Shown here: piece by piece, positions 33,405 through 41,797 of the stretch
Position numbering within the stretch: the first letter of the stretch is position 1
Layout of the letters: the number at the start of each line of letters is the position of its first letter
Assembly: GCA_934307065.1 (NCBI GenBank)
Contig: CAKRCD010000001.1
Span: 1 to 64,000 of the forward strand
Source: an uncultured Bariatricus sp.
Lineage (GTDB): Bacteria; Bacillota; Clostridia; Lachnospirales; Lachnospiraceae
Length of the DNA: 64,000 nucleotides
Direction of reading: 5' to 3'
The notes under the pieces: generated by a model
Database searches by the model: none
Told to the model about the DNA's origin: nothing
Seen by the model: only the letters and a program-made list of their open reading frames with translations
Translations under genes and position numbers: made by a program

Positions 33405-34982
33405 ATGGAGGAAAAGAAACTGATTGAGTTTCGTAATATTGTCAAGAACTTTGACGGACAGATTGTATTAAAGGGTGTCAATCTTGATATTTATGAAAAT
33501 GAATTTGTAACCCTGCTCGGACCAAGTGGATGTGGAAAAACTACGCTGCTTCGTATTCTGGGTGGATTTTTGGATGCGGATGAAGGTAAAGTGATTTTCG
33601 ATGGAGAAGAAATCAGCCAGAAACCGCCATATGAGAGGGAACTGAACACGGTATTCCAGAAATATGCGCTGTTTCCGCATCTGAGTGTATATGAGAATAT
33701 TGCATTTGGACTTAAAATCAAGAAAATGAGTAAGGATATCATTGACCAGAAGGTTATGAAAATGTTAAAGCTCATTGGTCTGGAAGGGTATGAGGATAAG
33801 AATACAACATTACTTTCCGGTGGACAACAGCAGAGGGTTGCCATTGCCCGTGCATTGGTAAATGAGCCGAAGGTGCTGCTTCTGGATGAACCTCTTGCTG
33901 CTTTGGACTTAAAACTCCGTAAGGAAATGCAGTATGAATTAAAGCGGATTCAGCAGGAAGTAGGCATTACCTTTATTTTCGTTACCCATGACCAGGAAGA
34001 GGCGCTTACTATGTCGGATAAGATTGTGGTTATGAAAGATGGTGAAATTTTACAAATCGGGACACCGCAGGAAATTTACAATGAACCGGCAAACCGCTAT
34101 GTTGCAAACTTTATCGGTGAAAGTAATATTATTTCTGGAACGATGTTAGAAGATTACAAGGTACGGTTTGATGACATTACTTTCGATTGTGTGGATTTTG
34201 GATTTAAAGAAAACGAGAAGGTTGATGTGGTAATCAGACCAGAGGATATTGATATTGTAGATGTGAAAGACGGTAAGATGACAGGAGAAGTCTTAAGTGT
34301 ACTCTTTAAAGGGGTTCATTATGAGATTATTGTAGAGACAGTTCCGGGAACAAGTGTTACGGTAAATATGCGTGTGATTCACAATCAGGATGTGACCAGT
34401 AAAGATGGTAAGGAGAAGATTAGCGCAAATAACTTCTATGTGGATGTGGAAGATGTAAAAGATCTGGATGACAAGGAAATTATTGCCCGCTCCAATGCAC
34501 AGGCATGGGACCCGGAAAGTGATGAATATATTTCTATTGCCAAGCTGGAATACAATTTATCGGAAGAAGAAGGACAGTACCCGGTTACATTCTCAACTTC
34601 TAACGGAACCAGTGTGGAACGTACCATTTTCGTAGTCAATCAGCCATTCGTTAAAAATGAAAAGGCCAATGAAGCGGTTATGGCATTTAACTTCGTCAAG
34701 ACAGTAGATGAAATCTTAGAATCGCAGGCACTGGATACAGATTTGAAGACCTGGGCAAATGCACAGGGCTGGAAACTGAGCAACGAGGAAGAAAGTGTGG
34801 ATATCAGTGTAGATTATGATTTTGAGCCGGAAGAAGTAAAAGAAGGAGTTTACAAGATTACCTTCTCTACTACAGGACGGGAATTTAAGATTCATACTAC
34901 CGATTATACAGAGGAAGGTCAGGAGGTCGGTCTGACATTCTTCCCGGAAGATATTCACGTTATGCCGAAGGTAATATATTAA
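33405..34982 (+). CDS. potA: Spermidine/putrescine import ATPase PotA with large insertion in the TOBE domain
   Basis: ATPase of 525 residues; typical PotA has about 350-380. Residues 1-240 are the standard ATPase: Walker [11 protein letters not shown]-loop FQKYALFPH, signature [16 protein letters not shown], Walker [13 protein letters not shown] and switch THDQEEAL. The C-terminal regulatory TOBE domain starts normally with [13 protein letters not shown] (about 301-313) and ends normally with [21 protein letters not shown], but about 170 residues (about 318-488) are inserted between these halves. The insert contains two beta-rich, Ig-like stretches, each ending in an FSTSNG/FSTTGR-type strand, and is acidic. 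It energises the PotB/PotC permeases encoded next. Function of the insertion unknown. Confidence 0.93.
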   Translation: MEEKKLIEFRNIVKNFDGQIVLKGVNLDIYENEFVTLLGPSGCGKTTLLRILGGFLDADEGKVIFDGEEISQKPPYERELNTVFQKYALFPHLSVYENIAFGLKIKKMSKDIIDQKVMKMLKLIGLEGYEDKNTTLLSGGQQQRVAIARALVNEPKVLLLDEPLAALDLKLRKEMQYELKRIQQEVGITFIFVTHDQEEALTMSDKIVVMKDGEILQIGTPQEIYNEPANRYVANFIGESNIISGTMLEDYKVRFDDITFDCVDFGFKENEKVDVVIRPEDIDIVDVKDGKMTGEVLSVLFKGVHYEIIVETVPGTSVTVNMRVIHNQDVTSKDGKEKISANNFYVDVEDVKDLDDKEIIARSNAQAWDPESDEYISIAKLEYNLSEEEGQYPVTFSTSNGTSVERTIFVVNQPFVKNEKANEAVMAFNFVKTVDEILESQALDTDLKTWANAQGWKLSNEEESVDISVDYDFEPEEVKEGVYKITFSTTGREFKIHTTDYTEEGQEVGLTFFPEDIHVMPKVIY

Positions 34983-34983
34983 G

Positions 34984-35820
34984 ATGAAGAAATTTTCACA
35001 GTTGGCAATCCCATATATGATTTGGGCGGGACTGATGCTGATTCTTCCGATGGCTCTGATTGCATTATATTCAATCGTTGAGCCGGGAAACAGTATCATA
35101 TCCTTTTCCCTTACACTGGAGCATTACGTCAAATTTTTTACCGACCCTGATTTTTTGATTATCCTTTGGCGCTCCATTGTGATTGCATTAAAAACAACGG
35201 TTATCTGTCTGCTTCTCGGATATCCGGTGGCATATTTTGTAGCAAGAAGCAGCGAAAAAATGCAGAACATTCTGGTGCTTTGTATTACACTTCCAACATG
35301 GATCAATATGCTGGTCCGTACCTATGCATGGATTGGACTTTTAAGTGAAGGTGGTATGATGCAGCGGTTCCTAAGTCTTTTCGGATTTGGCAATACAGAG
35401 CTTCTCTATACAGAAGGAGCAGTCCTGCTTGGAATGGTGTACAACTTTATTCCGTTTATGATTCTGCAGATTCATACCTCTTTATGTAAAATGGACCATT
35501 CCCTTCTGGAGGCAAGTGCAGATTTGGGGGCAAATCCAATTCAGGCATTTTTAAGGGTAACACTGCCGCTTTCCGTTCCGGGAGTCATTAACGGAATTAC
35601 ACTTGTATTTCTGCCGGCAGTCAGTTCTTTCTTCATTCCAAAACTGCTTGGCGGTGGACAGTACTTCCTGATAGGTAACCTGATTGAAAACCAGTTTATC
35701 ACCGTGGGAGAATGGAACTTCGGAAGTGCCATTTCCATGATTATGGCAGCAATCATGATGCTGCTGATGATGCTGGTGCGTAAAGTGGAAGTCAGAAACA
35801 GAGGCGGAAAGGAGGAGTAA
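34984..35820 (+). CDS. potB: Spermidine/putrescine transport permease PotB
   Basis: Integral membrane protein of 278 residues with about six helices, the usual size of PotB/PotH. The ATPase-contacting EAA loop is visible as LEASADLGANPIQAFLRVTLPLS split over residues about 177-200. The N-terminal helix is followed by SIVEPGNSIISFSLTLEHYVKFF, typical of PotB. It starts one base after the potA stop and ends five bases before the potC-potD fusion, consistent with a single operon. It forms the heterodimeric channel with the permease half of the next gene product. Confidence 0.94.
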   Translation: MKKFSQLAIPYMIWAGLMLILPMALIALYSIVEPGNSIISFSLTLEHYVKFFTDPDFLIILWRSIVIALKTTVICLLLGYPVAYFVARSSEKMQNILVLCITLPTWINMLVRTYAWIGLLSEGGMMQRFLSLFGFGNTELLYTEGAVLLGMVYNFIPFMILQIHTSLCKMDHSLLEASADLGANPIQAFLRVTLPLSVPGVINGITLVFLPAVSSFFIPKLLGGGQYFLIGNLIENQFITVGEWNFGSAISMIMAAIMMLLMMLVRKVEVRNRGGKEE

Positions 35821-35825
35821 TCATT

Positions 35826-37715
35826 ATGAAGAAGAAAAAACGTACTTTTGGCTCGGTTCTGATGATTTTAATGATTATCTTCTTTTATCTGCCGATTTTA
35901 TACATGATTGTTTTCTCATTTAACGATGGGAAATCCTTGACGGCTTTTACCGGATTTTCCTTGCGCTGGTATGAGCATATGCTGGATTCCAGAGATATGA
36001 TGGAAGCACTTTATACCACTTTTGGTGTGGCGATTTTGGCAACTGTTATTTCGACTGTGGTGGGAACCATTACGGCTATCGGACTGAGTAAATCAAAGAA
36101 AATTATCCGGGATTTAATAGATCAGATTAATAATCTGCCGATGATGAATCCGGATATTGTAACAGCCATTGGATTTATGCTGCTGTTCATTACCTTCCGT
36201 GTGGAAAAGGGATATGCTACGATGTTGCTTGCACATATTGCATTCTGTATTCCATATGTTATGCTGTCTGTCATGCCGAAAATCCGTTCGCTGGATAAGA
36301 ATCTGGCAGACGCGGCAATGGATTTGGGTGCAACACCATGGCAGGCTCTTACGAAAGTTATCGTACCTCAGATTACACCGGGTATTATTTCCGGGGCTTT
36401 GATTGCATTTACCATGTCGGTAGACGATTTTATTATTTCTTATTTCGTGACCGGACGTGGGGTAAAAAACTTAAGTATTATGGTATATACCATGAGTAAA
36501 CGTGTAAACCCAAGTATTAATGCTATTTCCACACTGGTGGTGGTAATTATTACAATTGCACTGATTCTGCTGAACGTGATTCCGATGTTTGTGAAGAAAA
36601 AAGAAATTTTAAGTGGAAACCGCAGAGGGAAAGTTCTGATACCGGTTGCAGCAGTGCTGGTAATTGTACTGATTGGTGGTGGTTTGTATTATCATGGAGA
36701 AAACAGTGCCAGACCATTTGAAGGACAGACCCTACATCTCTATAACTGGGGGGAATATACGGGAGAAAATATCATCAACGATTTTGAAGACGAAACAGGC
36801 GCTACAGTTGTTATGGAAAACTTTGATTCCAATGAGCAGATGTACATCAAGGTCGCAAATGGCGAGTCTTTCGATATTCTTGTTCCAAGTGATTATATGA
36901 TACAGCGTCTGATAGAAGAAGATTATCTTCAGAAATTAGATAAGTCAAAGCTAGACTGCATGGATAAGCTGGTTGATGATGTAAAAGGACTTCCTTATGA
37001 CCCTGATAATGAATATTCGGTACCATATTTCTGGGGAACAGTTGGAATCGTTTATGACAAGACGAAAGTAGATATTGCGGATTTGGAAAAAGAAGGATTC
37101 CGTATTTTCCTGGATGAAAAGTATAAAGGGGATATTTATCTGTATGATTCCGAACGGGATTCCTTTATGATGGCATTAAAGTCTCTTGGATATTCTATGA
37201 ATACCGAAAATGAATCTGAGATTCAGGAAGCTTATGACTGGTTGGTACAGTGTGTACAGACCATGAAACCGGAAATCGTAACGGATGAAATCATTGACAA
37301 CATGGCACAGGGCAGAAAGGCACTGGGTCTGATTTATTCCGGAGATGCAGCCTATGTTATGAGCGAAAACGAGGATATGGGATTCTATTTGCCGGAAGAA
37401 GGAACCAATCTCTGGTCAGATGCCATGGTCATTCCAAAGAATGCGGAAAATCCGGAACTGGCTCATGCATTCATTAATTTTGCGTCGGATTATGAAGGCG
37501 CGTATGATAATTCCAGTTACGTAGGCTATACTTCGGCCAACAAAGAAGTTATGGAAGATCTTTATGGGGAAGGCGGAGATTATGAAGGAATTGATGCCTA
37601 TATGCCGAGAGTTGGATATGAGAAAGATGAAGTCTTTGTATACAATGAAGACACCAAAAAGATTATCAGCAACTTGTGGAGTAAAGTAAAAATAGCTGCA
37701 AGTAATGCGAAATAA
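35826..37715 (+). CDS. potCD: PotC-PotD fusion: polyamine permease joined to its binding protein
   Basis: Protein of 629 residues combining two subunits. Residues 1-262 are a PotC-type permease (six helices; EAA loop with DAAMDLGATPWQALTKVIVP). A further membrane helix (about 270-290) leads into a PotD-type solute-binding domain (about 297-629) beginning FEGQTLHLYNWGEYTG, with SYDILVPSDY-like motif FDILVPSDYMIQ, VPYFWGTVGIVYD and IYSGDAAYVMSEN. The fusion tethers two binding domains, one per permease copy if the channel were symmetric; with PotB there would be one. Such fusions are known in Firmicutes. The expected substrate is spermidine or putrescine. A terminator follows at 37754. Confidence 0.94.
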   Translation: MKKKKRTFGSVLMILMIIFFYLPILYMIVFSFNDGKSLTAFTGFSLRWYEHMLDSRDMMEALYTTFGVAILATVISTVVGTITAIGLSKSKKIIRDLIDQINNLPMMNPDIVTAIGFMLLFITFRVEKGYATMLLAHIAFCIPYVMLSVMPKIRSLDKNLADAAMDLGATPWQALTKVIVPQITPGIISGALIAFTMSVDDFIISYFVTGRGVKNLSIMVYTMSKRVNPSINAISTLVVVIITIALILLNVIPMFVKKKEILSGNRRGKVLIPVAAVLVIVLIGGGLYYHGENSARPFEGQTLHLYNWGEYTGENIINDFEDETGATVVMENFDSNEQMYIKVANGESFDILVPSDYMIQRLIEEDYLQKLDKSKLDCMDKLVDDVKGLPYDPDNEYSVPYFWGTVGIVYDKTKVDIADLEKEGFRIFLDEKYKGDIYLYDSERDSFMMALKSLGYSMNTENESEIQEAYDWLVQCVQTMKPEIVTDEIIDNMAQGRKALGLIYSGDAAYVMSENEDMGFYLPEEGTNLWSDAMVIPKNAENPELAHAFINFASDYEGAYDNSSYVGYTSANKEVMEDLYGEGGDYEGIDAYMPRVGYEKDEVFVYNEDTKKIISNLWSKVKIAASNAK

Positions 37716-37753
37716 TGACATTTCATAAATAATGACACTTAATAAGAGGTAAG

Positions 37754-37806
37754 TCGTAGCTTGTCGTAGTCTGTTACACGAAACAAGCTGCGATTTATTC
37801 TTTTAC
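37754..37806 (+). terminator. Terminator of the polyamine operon
   Basis: TCGTAGCTTGT (37754-37764) pairs with ACAAGCTGCGA (37783-37793), 11 bp with one wobble pair, followed by the T-rich TTTATTCTTTT. Confidence 0.7.
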
Positions 37807-37836
37807 TGAAATTTTACCCCAGTAAATGGAAAAATA

Positions 37837-37845
37837 TGCTATAAT
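37837..37845 (+). promoter_or_regulatory. Extended -10 promoter of the GAF-GGDEF gene
   Basis: TGCTATAAT (37837-37845) is an extended -10 element. No good -35 lies 16-18 bases upstream, which extended -10 promoters can do without. Confidence 0.55.
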
Positions 37846-37880
37846 AAACAAAAAATGTAAAATTGTAAAAGAGGTTTTTT

Positions 37881-38909
37881 ATGGAAGACAATAAGGGAAA
37901 TGTATTGAAGAGTGCTACAATTGAAAAAGAGCTGGAGATACAGTCTACATTATTGGATTGCGTGCGGACACTTTCGGAGATAGAGGACACAAGGCTTGCG
38001 ATTGACTCTTTTCTGAAAATTCTTGCTGAATATTATCAGGCTGACCGGGCTTATATTTTTGAATTTTCGAATGATAATCAGAAGATGAATAATACATATG
38101 AGTGGTGCAGAGAAGGTGTGGTTCCGGCCATGGACATCCTTCAGAATCTCGACATTCATCTGCTTGATCTGTGGATGGATAAGTTTGTGCAGGGGGGAGC
38201 ATTCTATCTGTCTTCACTGGAGCATCAGTATGCGAAGGAGTCGGATGAATATCGTATTCTGCATGAGCAGGATATAGAGAGTCTGATTGCAGCACCGCTC
38301 ATGAAGAACAAAGATATTGTAGGGTTTGTTGGAGTGGACAACCCTACTACCAATATTGATTCCAAGGTGCTCATTGTATCGATTACTTCATTTATCTATA
38401 ACGATATCAGGCGAAGAAAGAATATGGAGATGCTGAGACAGCTGAGTTACTTTGATTCCCTGACCAATGCTTATAATCGAAATGCATATTTCAGTGAATT
38501 GGAGAGGCTGGAAGAAGAAGGGAAAGGTACGCTTGGAATTGCGTACATTGATGTAAATGGCTTGAAACGAGTGAATGATACTCAGGGACATAAAGCCGGA
38601 GACCGGCTGATTGTCAGTGTTGCGGATAAGCTGTTCCGATATTTACCGGGAGGAAAAGTGTATAGAACCGGTGGTGACGAGTTTATTGTATTCTGTAAAG
38701 ATATATCTGAGTCAGAGTTTCAGACAATGATAGAACACTTGCAAAGCAGTTGGGATGAGCAAAGTTCGGCTGCGATAGGTTATATATGGATGGATAAGAT
38801 CGAACAGGTCGAAAGCAAGGTGTCTGTGGCAGAAAAGATGATGTATATAGGAAAACGAAAGTTTTACGAGAGACGGGGCATGGACCGCAGAGGCGATGCC
38901 CGGAGATAA
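37881..38909 (+). CDS. GAF-GGDEF diguanylate cyclase
   Basis: Cytoplasmic protein of 342 residues. Residues about 20-165 form a GAF sensor domain (FLKILAEYYQADRAYIFEF; VGFVGVDNPT). The GGDEF domain (about 175-335) begins LSYFDSLTNAYNRNAYF and has the intact active site GGDEF at 264-268, so it should make cyclic di-GMP. The inhibitory I-site (RxxD five residues before the active site) is absent: the position reads LPGG. The enzyme would thus lack product feedback. It has its own extended -10 promoter and is followed by a long inverted repeat, so it is probably monocistronic. The signal sensed by the GAF domain is unknown. Confidence 0.92.
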   Translation: MEDNKGNVLKSATIEKELEIQSTLLDCVRTLSEIEDTRLAIDSFLKILAEYYQADRAYIFEFSNDNQKMNNTYEWCREGVVPAMDILQNLDIHLLDLWMDKFVQGGAFYLSSLEHQYAKESDEYRILHEQDIESLIAAPLMKNKDIVGFVGVDNPTTNIDSKVLIVSITSFIYNDIRRRKNMEMLRQLSYFDSLTNAYNRNAYFSELERLEEEGKGTLGIAYIDVNGLKRVNDTQGHKAGDRLIVSVADKLFRYLPGGKVYRTGGDEFIVFCKDISESEFQTMIEHLQSSWDEQSSAAIGYIWMDKIEQVESKVSVAEKMMYIGKRKFYERRGMDRRGDARR

Positions 38910-38914
38910 AGAGA

Positions 38915-38983
38915 AAACAGGCTTACCAGTGTGATTTAGATACATATTCTGAGAATGTATATCTGAACCGGGTAAGCCTGTTT
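38915..38983. repeat. Long inverted repeat, terminator-like
   Basis: AAACAGGCTTACC (38915-38927) and GGTAAGCCTGTTT (38971-38983) form a perfect 13-bp stem enclosing 43 bases, which contain a second small hairpin (ATACAT/ATGTAT). No T run follows beyond TTTGTG. It resembles the element at 47006-47089 in arm sequence and size. Confidence 0.65.
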
Positions 38984-38993
38984 GTGTATCTGA

Positions 38994-39022
38994 TTGACAA
39001 ATGTAAAGTATAAGCATAAAAT
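38994..39022 (+). promoter_or_regulatory. Promoter of the serine acetyltransferase gene
   Basis: TTGACA (38994-38999), 17-base spacer, TAAAAT (39017-39022). The resulting leader of about 55 bases carries two copies of TTAAAGAAATGT (39031-39042, 39045-39056). The promoter excludes any start upstream of 39029. Confidence 0.75.
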
Positions 39023-39083
39023 AAGTGTACTTAAAGAAATGTATTTAAAGAAATGTGTGAAAATGAATTTGGGAGGAAAGAAA

Positions 39084-40052
39084 ATGAGCAGAATTGAGCA
39101 GGAAATACATGGTATTTTAGACAGTCTGACAAGTGATTATGGTAAAGAAAGACCGATTGATAAGATGAATAATCTAGGAAATCAGCCTGACAAAGAGAAG
39201 ATTACAGATATCATTGATAAGCTCTTCAAAATCATGTATCCGGGTTATTTTCGTGACCGCCTGCATAAAGTCTATGATATGCGCAATTACACGGCTATGC
39301 TGATTGAAGATGTGATGTACCGCCTGAATCAGCAGATAAAGACTGCACTCCGGTTCAGTCCGGAAAATGAGAAAAAGGATGATTCATTTTTCGAGGAAGA
39401 ATCAGAACGGATTTCTATTGCGTTTTTTAAGAAACTTCCGGAAATCAGAGCGTATCTGGACACAGATTTACAGGCAGCTTTTGATGGAGATCCGGCAGCT
39501 TATTATAAGGACGAAATTATTTTGGCATATCCGGGATATTATGCTATTACGGTAAACCGGATTGCACATGAACTCTTTATACTGGGAGTGCCGATGATTC
39601 CTAGAATTATGACAGAACATGCTCACAGTCTTACTGGAATTGATATTCATCCTGGTGCGACAATCGGAAAATATTTCTTTATCGATCATGGAACAGGTAT
39701 TGTTATCGGTGAGACAACGGAGATTGGTGAGCATGTAAAGATTTATCAGGGTGTTACATTAGGTGCACTTTCTACCAGAGGCGGGCAGAGCCTGCGTGGA
39801 GTAAAGAGACATCCGAAGCTGGAAGATAATGTGACTATTTACGCAGGAGCTTCTATCCTGGGTGGAAATACCGTGATTGGAGAAGGAGCTGTGATTGGAA
39901 GTAACGTCTTTATTACTAATTCGGTTGAACCGGGAGCGCGTGTGAGTATCAAAAATCAAGAATTGCATATTAAAATGGGTCAGAAGTCTGTGGTAGAAAA
40001 GTGTAATCTGGAGCAGGAAGAACCATGGGAAACGAGTGAAAGAAGTGTTTAA
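39084..40052 (+). CDS. epsC: Serine O-acetyltransferase (EpsC/CysE type)
   Basis: Protein of 322 residues that transfers acetyl from acetyl-CoA to L-serine, the first step of cysteine synthesis. The start at 39084 has GGGAGG and lies downstream of the promoter. An N-terminal helical part (about 1-185) with RIAHELFILGVPMIPRIMTEHAH leads to the left-handed beta-helix: TGIDIHPGATIGKYFFIDHG with catalytic-type His residues, GIVIGETTEIGEHVKIYQGVTLG and hexapeptides to about 295 (TIYAGASILGGNTVIGEGAVIGSNVFI, read in pieces). This long form is common in Clostridia. It stands alone; the cysteine synthase gene is not in the window. No T-box or S-box was seen in the leader. Confidence 0.92.
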   Translation: MSRIEQEIHGILDSLTSDYGKERPIDKMNNLGNQPDKEKITDIIDKLFKIMYPGYFRDRLHKVYDMRNYTAMLIEDVMYRLNQQIKTALRFSPENEKKDDSFFEEESERISIAFFKKLPEIRAYLDTDLQAAFDGDPAAYYKDEIILAYPGYYAITVNRIAHELFILGVPMIPRIMTEHAHSLTGIDIHPGATIGKYFFIDHGTGIVIGETTEIGEHVKIYQGVTLGALSTRGGQSLRGVKRHPKLEDNVTIYAGASILGGNTVIGEGAVIGSNVFITNSVEPGARVSIKNQELHIKMGQKSVVEKCNLEQEEPWETSERSV

Positions 40053-40083
40053 ATTACACAAATAAGCATTACGAATTTGTGCC

Positions 40084-40112
40084 TTGAAACTGTTATTTGT
40101 AAGTGCTATAAT
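40084..40112 (+). promoter_or_regulatory. Strong promoter of the V4R-GGDEF pair
   Basis: TTGAAA (40084-40089), 17-base spacer, TATAAT (40107-40112), preceded by TGC, so also an extended -10. It limits the start of the next gene to positions after about 40119. Confidence 0.75.
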
Positions 40113-40166
40113 GGCTATGGTTTTGTAAAGGTGCTATGGTATGTGCCGCAAATGGGAGGATATAAT

Positions 40167-40706
40167 TTGAAAAACAATATTTTTTTGGAAAATACTCCAG
40201 AGTTTACATTTGAGGATTATATGTCCTTTAACAAAGAATCGCGCGGGAATATGGGGGATATGCTTCCGGTGCAGGTTTATCGTCTGTTGGAATATTCACT
40301 GAGAGAAGAATTGCTGGAACGATGGGGAAAGAATGAACAGATTGCGATTTTTCGTAAAGCAGGATATCGGGCCGGGGCTTTTTTTGCAAGTCATTTTCTG
40401 GATTTGACGCTTTCATTGAATCGGTTTGTTGCGCAGCTTCAGCAGCGTATGGAAGAAATGAAGATGGGAGTACTCAGACTGGAACAGATGGACGAAGCGG
40501 CAGGAAAGTTTGTTCTTACTGTTGCTGAGGATGCAGACTGTTCAGGACTTCCGGTGCTGGGTGAGACTGTTTGCAACTATGATGAAGGGTTTATTGCCGG
40601 AGTCTTGTCGACTTATACAGGAAGACAGTATACAGCTGTTGAAGTGGACTGCTGGGCAACCGGAGACAGGGTGTGCAGATTCCGGGCAGAGGTGCAGCAG
40701 AATTAG
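40167..40706 (+). CDS. V4R-domain sensor protein
   Basis: Soluble protein of 179 residues. I take the TTG at 40167, seven bases after GGGAGGA; an ATG at 40152 overlaps that site. The C-terminal 90 residues match the V4R (4-vinyl-reductase-like) pattern: CNYDEGFIAGVLSTYTG, then VEVDCWATGDRVCRF. V4R domains bind small hydrophobic molecules and occur in regulators of aromatic-compound metabolism and in signalling proteins. Cys residues in DADC, TVC, VDC and RVC could form a metal site. The GGDEF gene begins nine bases after the stop, so the two likely form a sensor-output pair carried on separate chains. Confidence 0.85.
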   Translation: MKNNIFLENTPEFTFEDYMSFNKESRGNMGDMLPVQVYRLLEYSLREELLERWGKNEQIAIFRKAGYRAGAFFASHFLDLTLSLNRFVAQLQQRMEEMKMGVLRLEQMDEAAGKFVLTVAEDADCSGLPVLGETVCNYDEGFIAGVLSTYTGRQYTAVEVDCWATGDRVCRFRAEVQQN

Positions 40707-40715
40707 AAAATAAGG

Positions 40716-41645
40716 ATGGCATCATATCAGATTATGGATAATCAAAATTGTGAATTATTATTTGAGTATCTTAGAAGTATTTTATACGATTCCGAGATTC
40801 AGACACTGGATATTGAGAATTTGGATCAACCTTTCAGAAAGCTTGGAATGGGTCTGCAGTATCTGGAGCAGGCTGTAAAAGAGATGAAAGCCTATACGGC
40901 AGATTTGGCTGCCGGCAATTTGTCCGGAGAGTGTCCGGGACGGGAGAATTTCCTGTGTGAGAATTTGAAAAGTCTGCATGCGAATCTGAATCATCTGACA
41001 TTACAGGCAAAGCAGGTGGCCGCAGGAGATTATTCGCAACATGTTTCATACATGGGAGAATTTTCTGATGCATTTAACACGATGATAAAGCAGCTCCGGG
41101 AACGGGACGAGTTATTAAAGCATGAAGCAGAGCGGGAAAGAAAAAAGGCAGACAGTCTTGAGGATTATGCCTATACGGATACGCTTACTTATGTTAGAAA
41201 TCGATATTATTTTGAAGAAAAGATCAGTGCTTTGTTAAGCGAGCATCAGCCGTTTGTGCTGTGTTATCTGGATTTAGATCATTTAAAATATGTCAATGAC
41301 AGATTTGGACATGTTGAAGGGGATAAATATCTGAAGGATTTTGCAAATATAGTGAAAAATCGAATTCGGGATGGAGATGTTTTCGCAAGAATCGGTGGAG
41401 ATGAGTTCTGCATAATTTTTCAGAAATGTGAAAAACAGGTTGTGCAGAAGAAAATGGAACAGATTCTGCTTGAATTTGAATATACGGATTACCATGACTA
41501 TCCTGTAAGTTTTAGTTATGGCATTATACGGGTGGAAGAAACTGAGAAAGAACCAACTATCAGTGAAATATTAGAAGCTGCTGATATTGTTATGTATGAG
41601 CAGAAGAGGATTCATAAGCAGCAGTATGAAAAAGAACTAGAGTAA
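40716..41645 (+). CDS. GGDEF diguanylate cyclase coupled to the V4R protein
   Basis: Protein of 309 residues without membrane helices. Residues 1-140 are helical and include a HAMP-like stretch (LAAGNLSG, then QVAAGDYSQHVSYMGEFSDAFNTM in pieces) and a coiled coil (RERDELLKHEAERERKKADSLED). The GGDEF domain (about 150-300) starts YAYTDTLTYVRNRYYF and has an intact GGDEF at 227-231. The inhibitory I-site RDGD is present at the expected place, unlike in the enzyme at 37881. Duplicated HAMP-like repeats in a soluble protein suggest signal relay from a partner, presumably the V4R protein encoded just upstream. A terminator follows. Confidence 0.9.
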   Translation: MASYQIMDNQNCELLFEYLRSILYDSEIQTLDIENLDQPFRKLGMGLQYLEQAVKEMKAYTADLAAGNLSGECPGRENFLCENLKSLHANLNHLTLQAKQVAAGDYSQHVSYMGEFSDAFNTMIKQLRERDELLKHEAERERKKADSLEDYAYTDTLTYVRNRYYFEEKISALLSEHQPFVLCYLDLDHLKYVNDRFGHVEGDKYLKDFANIVKNRIRDGDVFARIGGDEFCIIFQKCEKQVVQKKMEQILLEFEYTDYHDYPVSFSYGIIRVEETEKEPTISEILEAADIVMYEQKRIHKQQYEKELE

Positions 41646-41651
41646 GGAAAG

Positions 41652-41682
41652 TGGGATGTCGGAAAAGGATGTCCCATTTTTG
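41652..41682 (+). terminator. Terminator after the V4R-GGDEF pair
   Basis: TGGGATGTC (41652-41660) pairs with GATGTCCCA (41668-41676), nine bp with two wobble pairs, followed by TTTTTGTTTG. Confidence 0.8.
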
Positions 41683-41702
41683 TTTGAAAAATTTTGTTTA
41701 TC

Positions 41703-41745
41703 TGTTGAAAATTCAACATTAATTTGAAAAAATATCTCTTATAAT
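41703..41745 (+). promoter_or_regulatory. hcp promoter with Crp/Fnr-type activator site
   Basis: A TATAAT box (41740-41745) has no acceptable -35. Instead the 16-bp inverted repeat TGTTGAA-AA-TTCAACA (41703-41718) is centred at 41710.5, about 41.5 bases before the predicted start near 41752. That is the standard position of a class II Crp/Fnr-family activator; HcpR is the known family member controlling hcp in anaerobes. Confidence 0.65.
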
Positions 41746-41797
41746 GCAAATGTAATACGAAATCCACAAAATGTTATTGTATGAGGAGGACAAAAAT

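Noticed and set aside
38994..39083. Longer N-terminus for the serine acetyltransferase starting at TTG 38994
   Set aside because: That codon is the -35 box of the promoter; transcription starts downstream of it.
40077..40166. Longer N-terminus for the V4R protein
   Set aside because: The strong promoter at 40084-40112 lies inside it.
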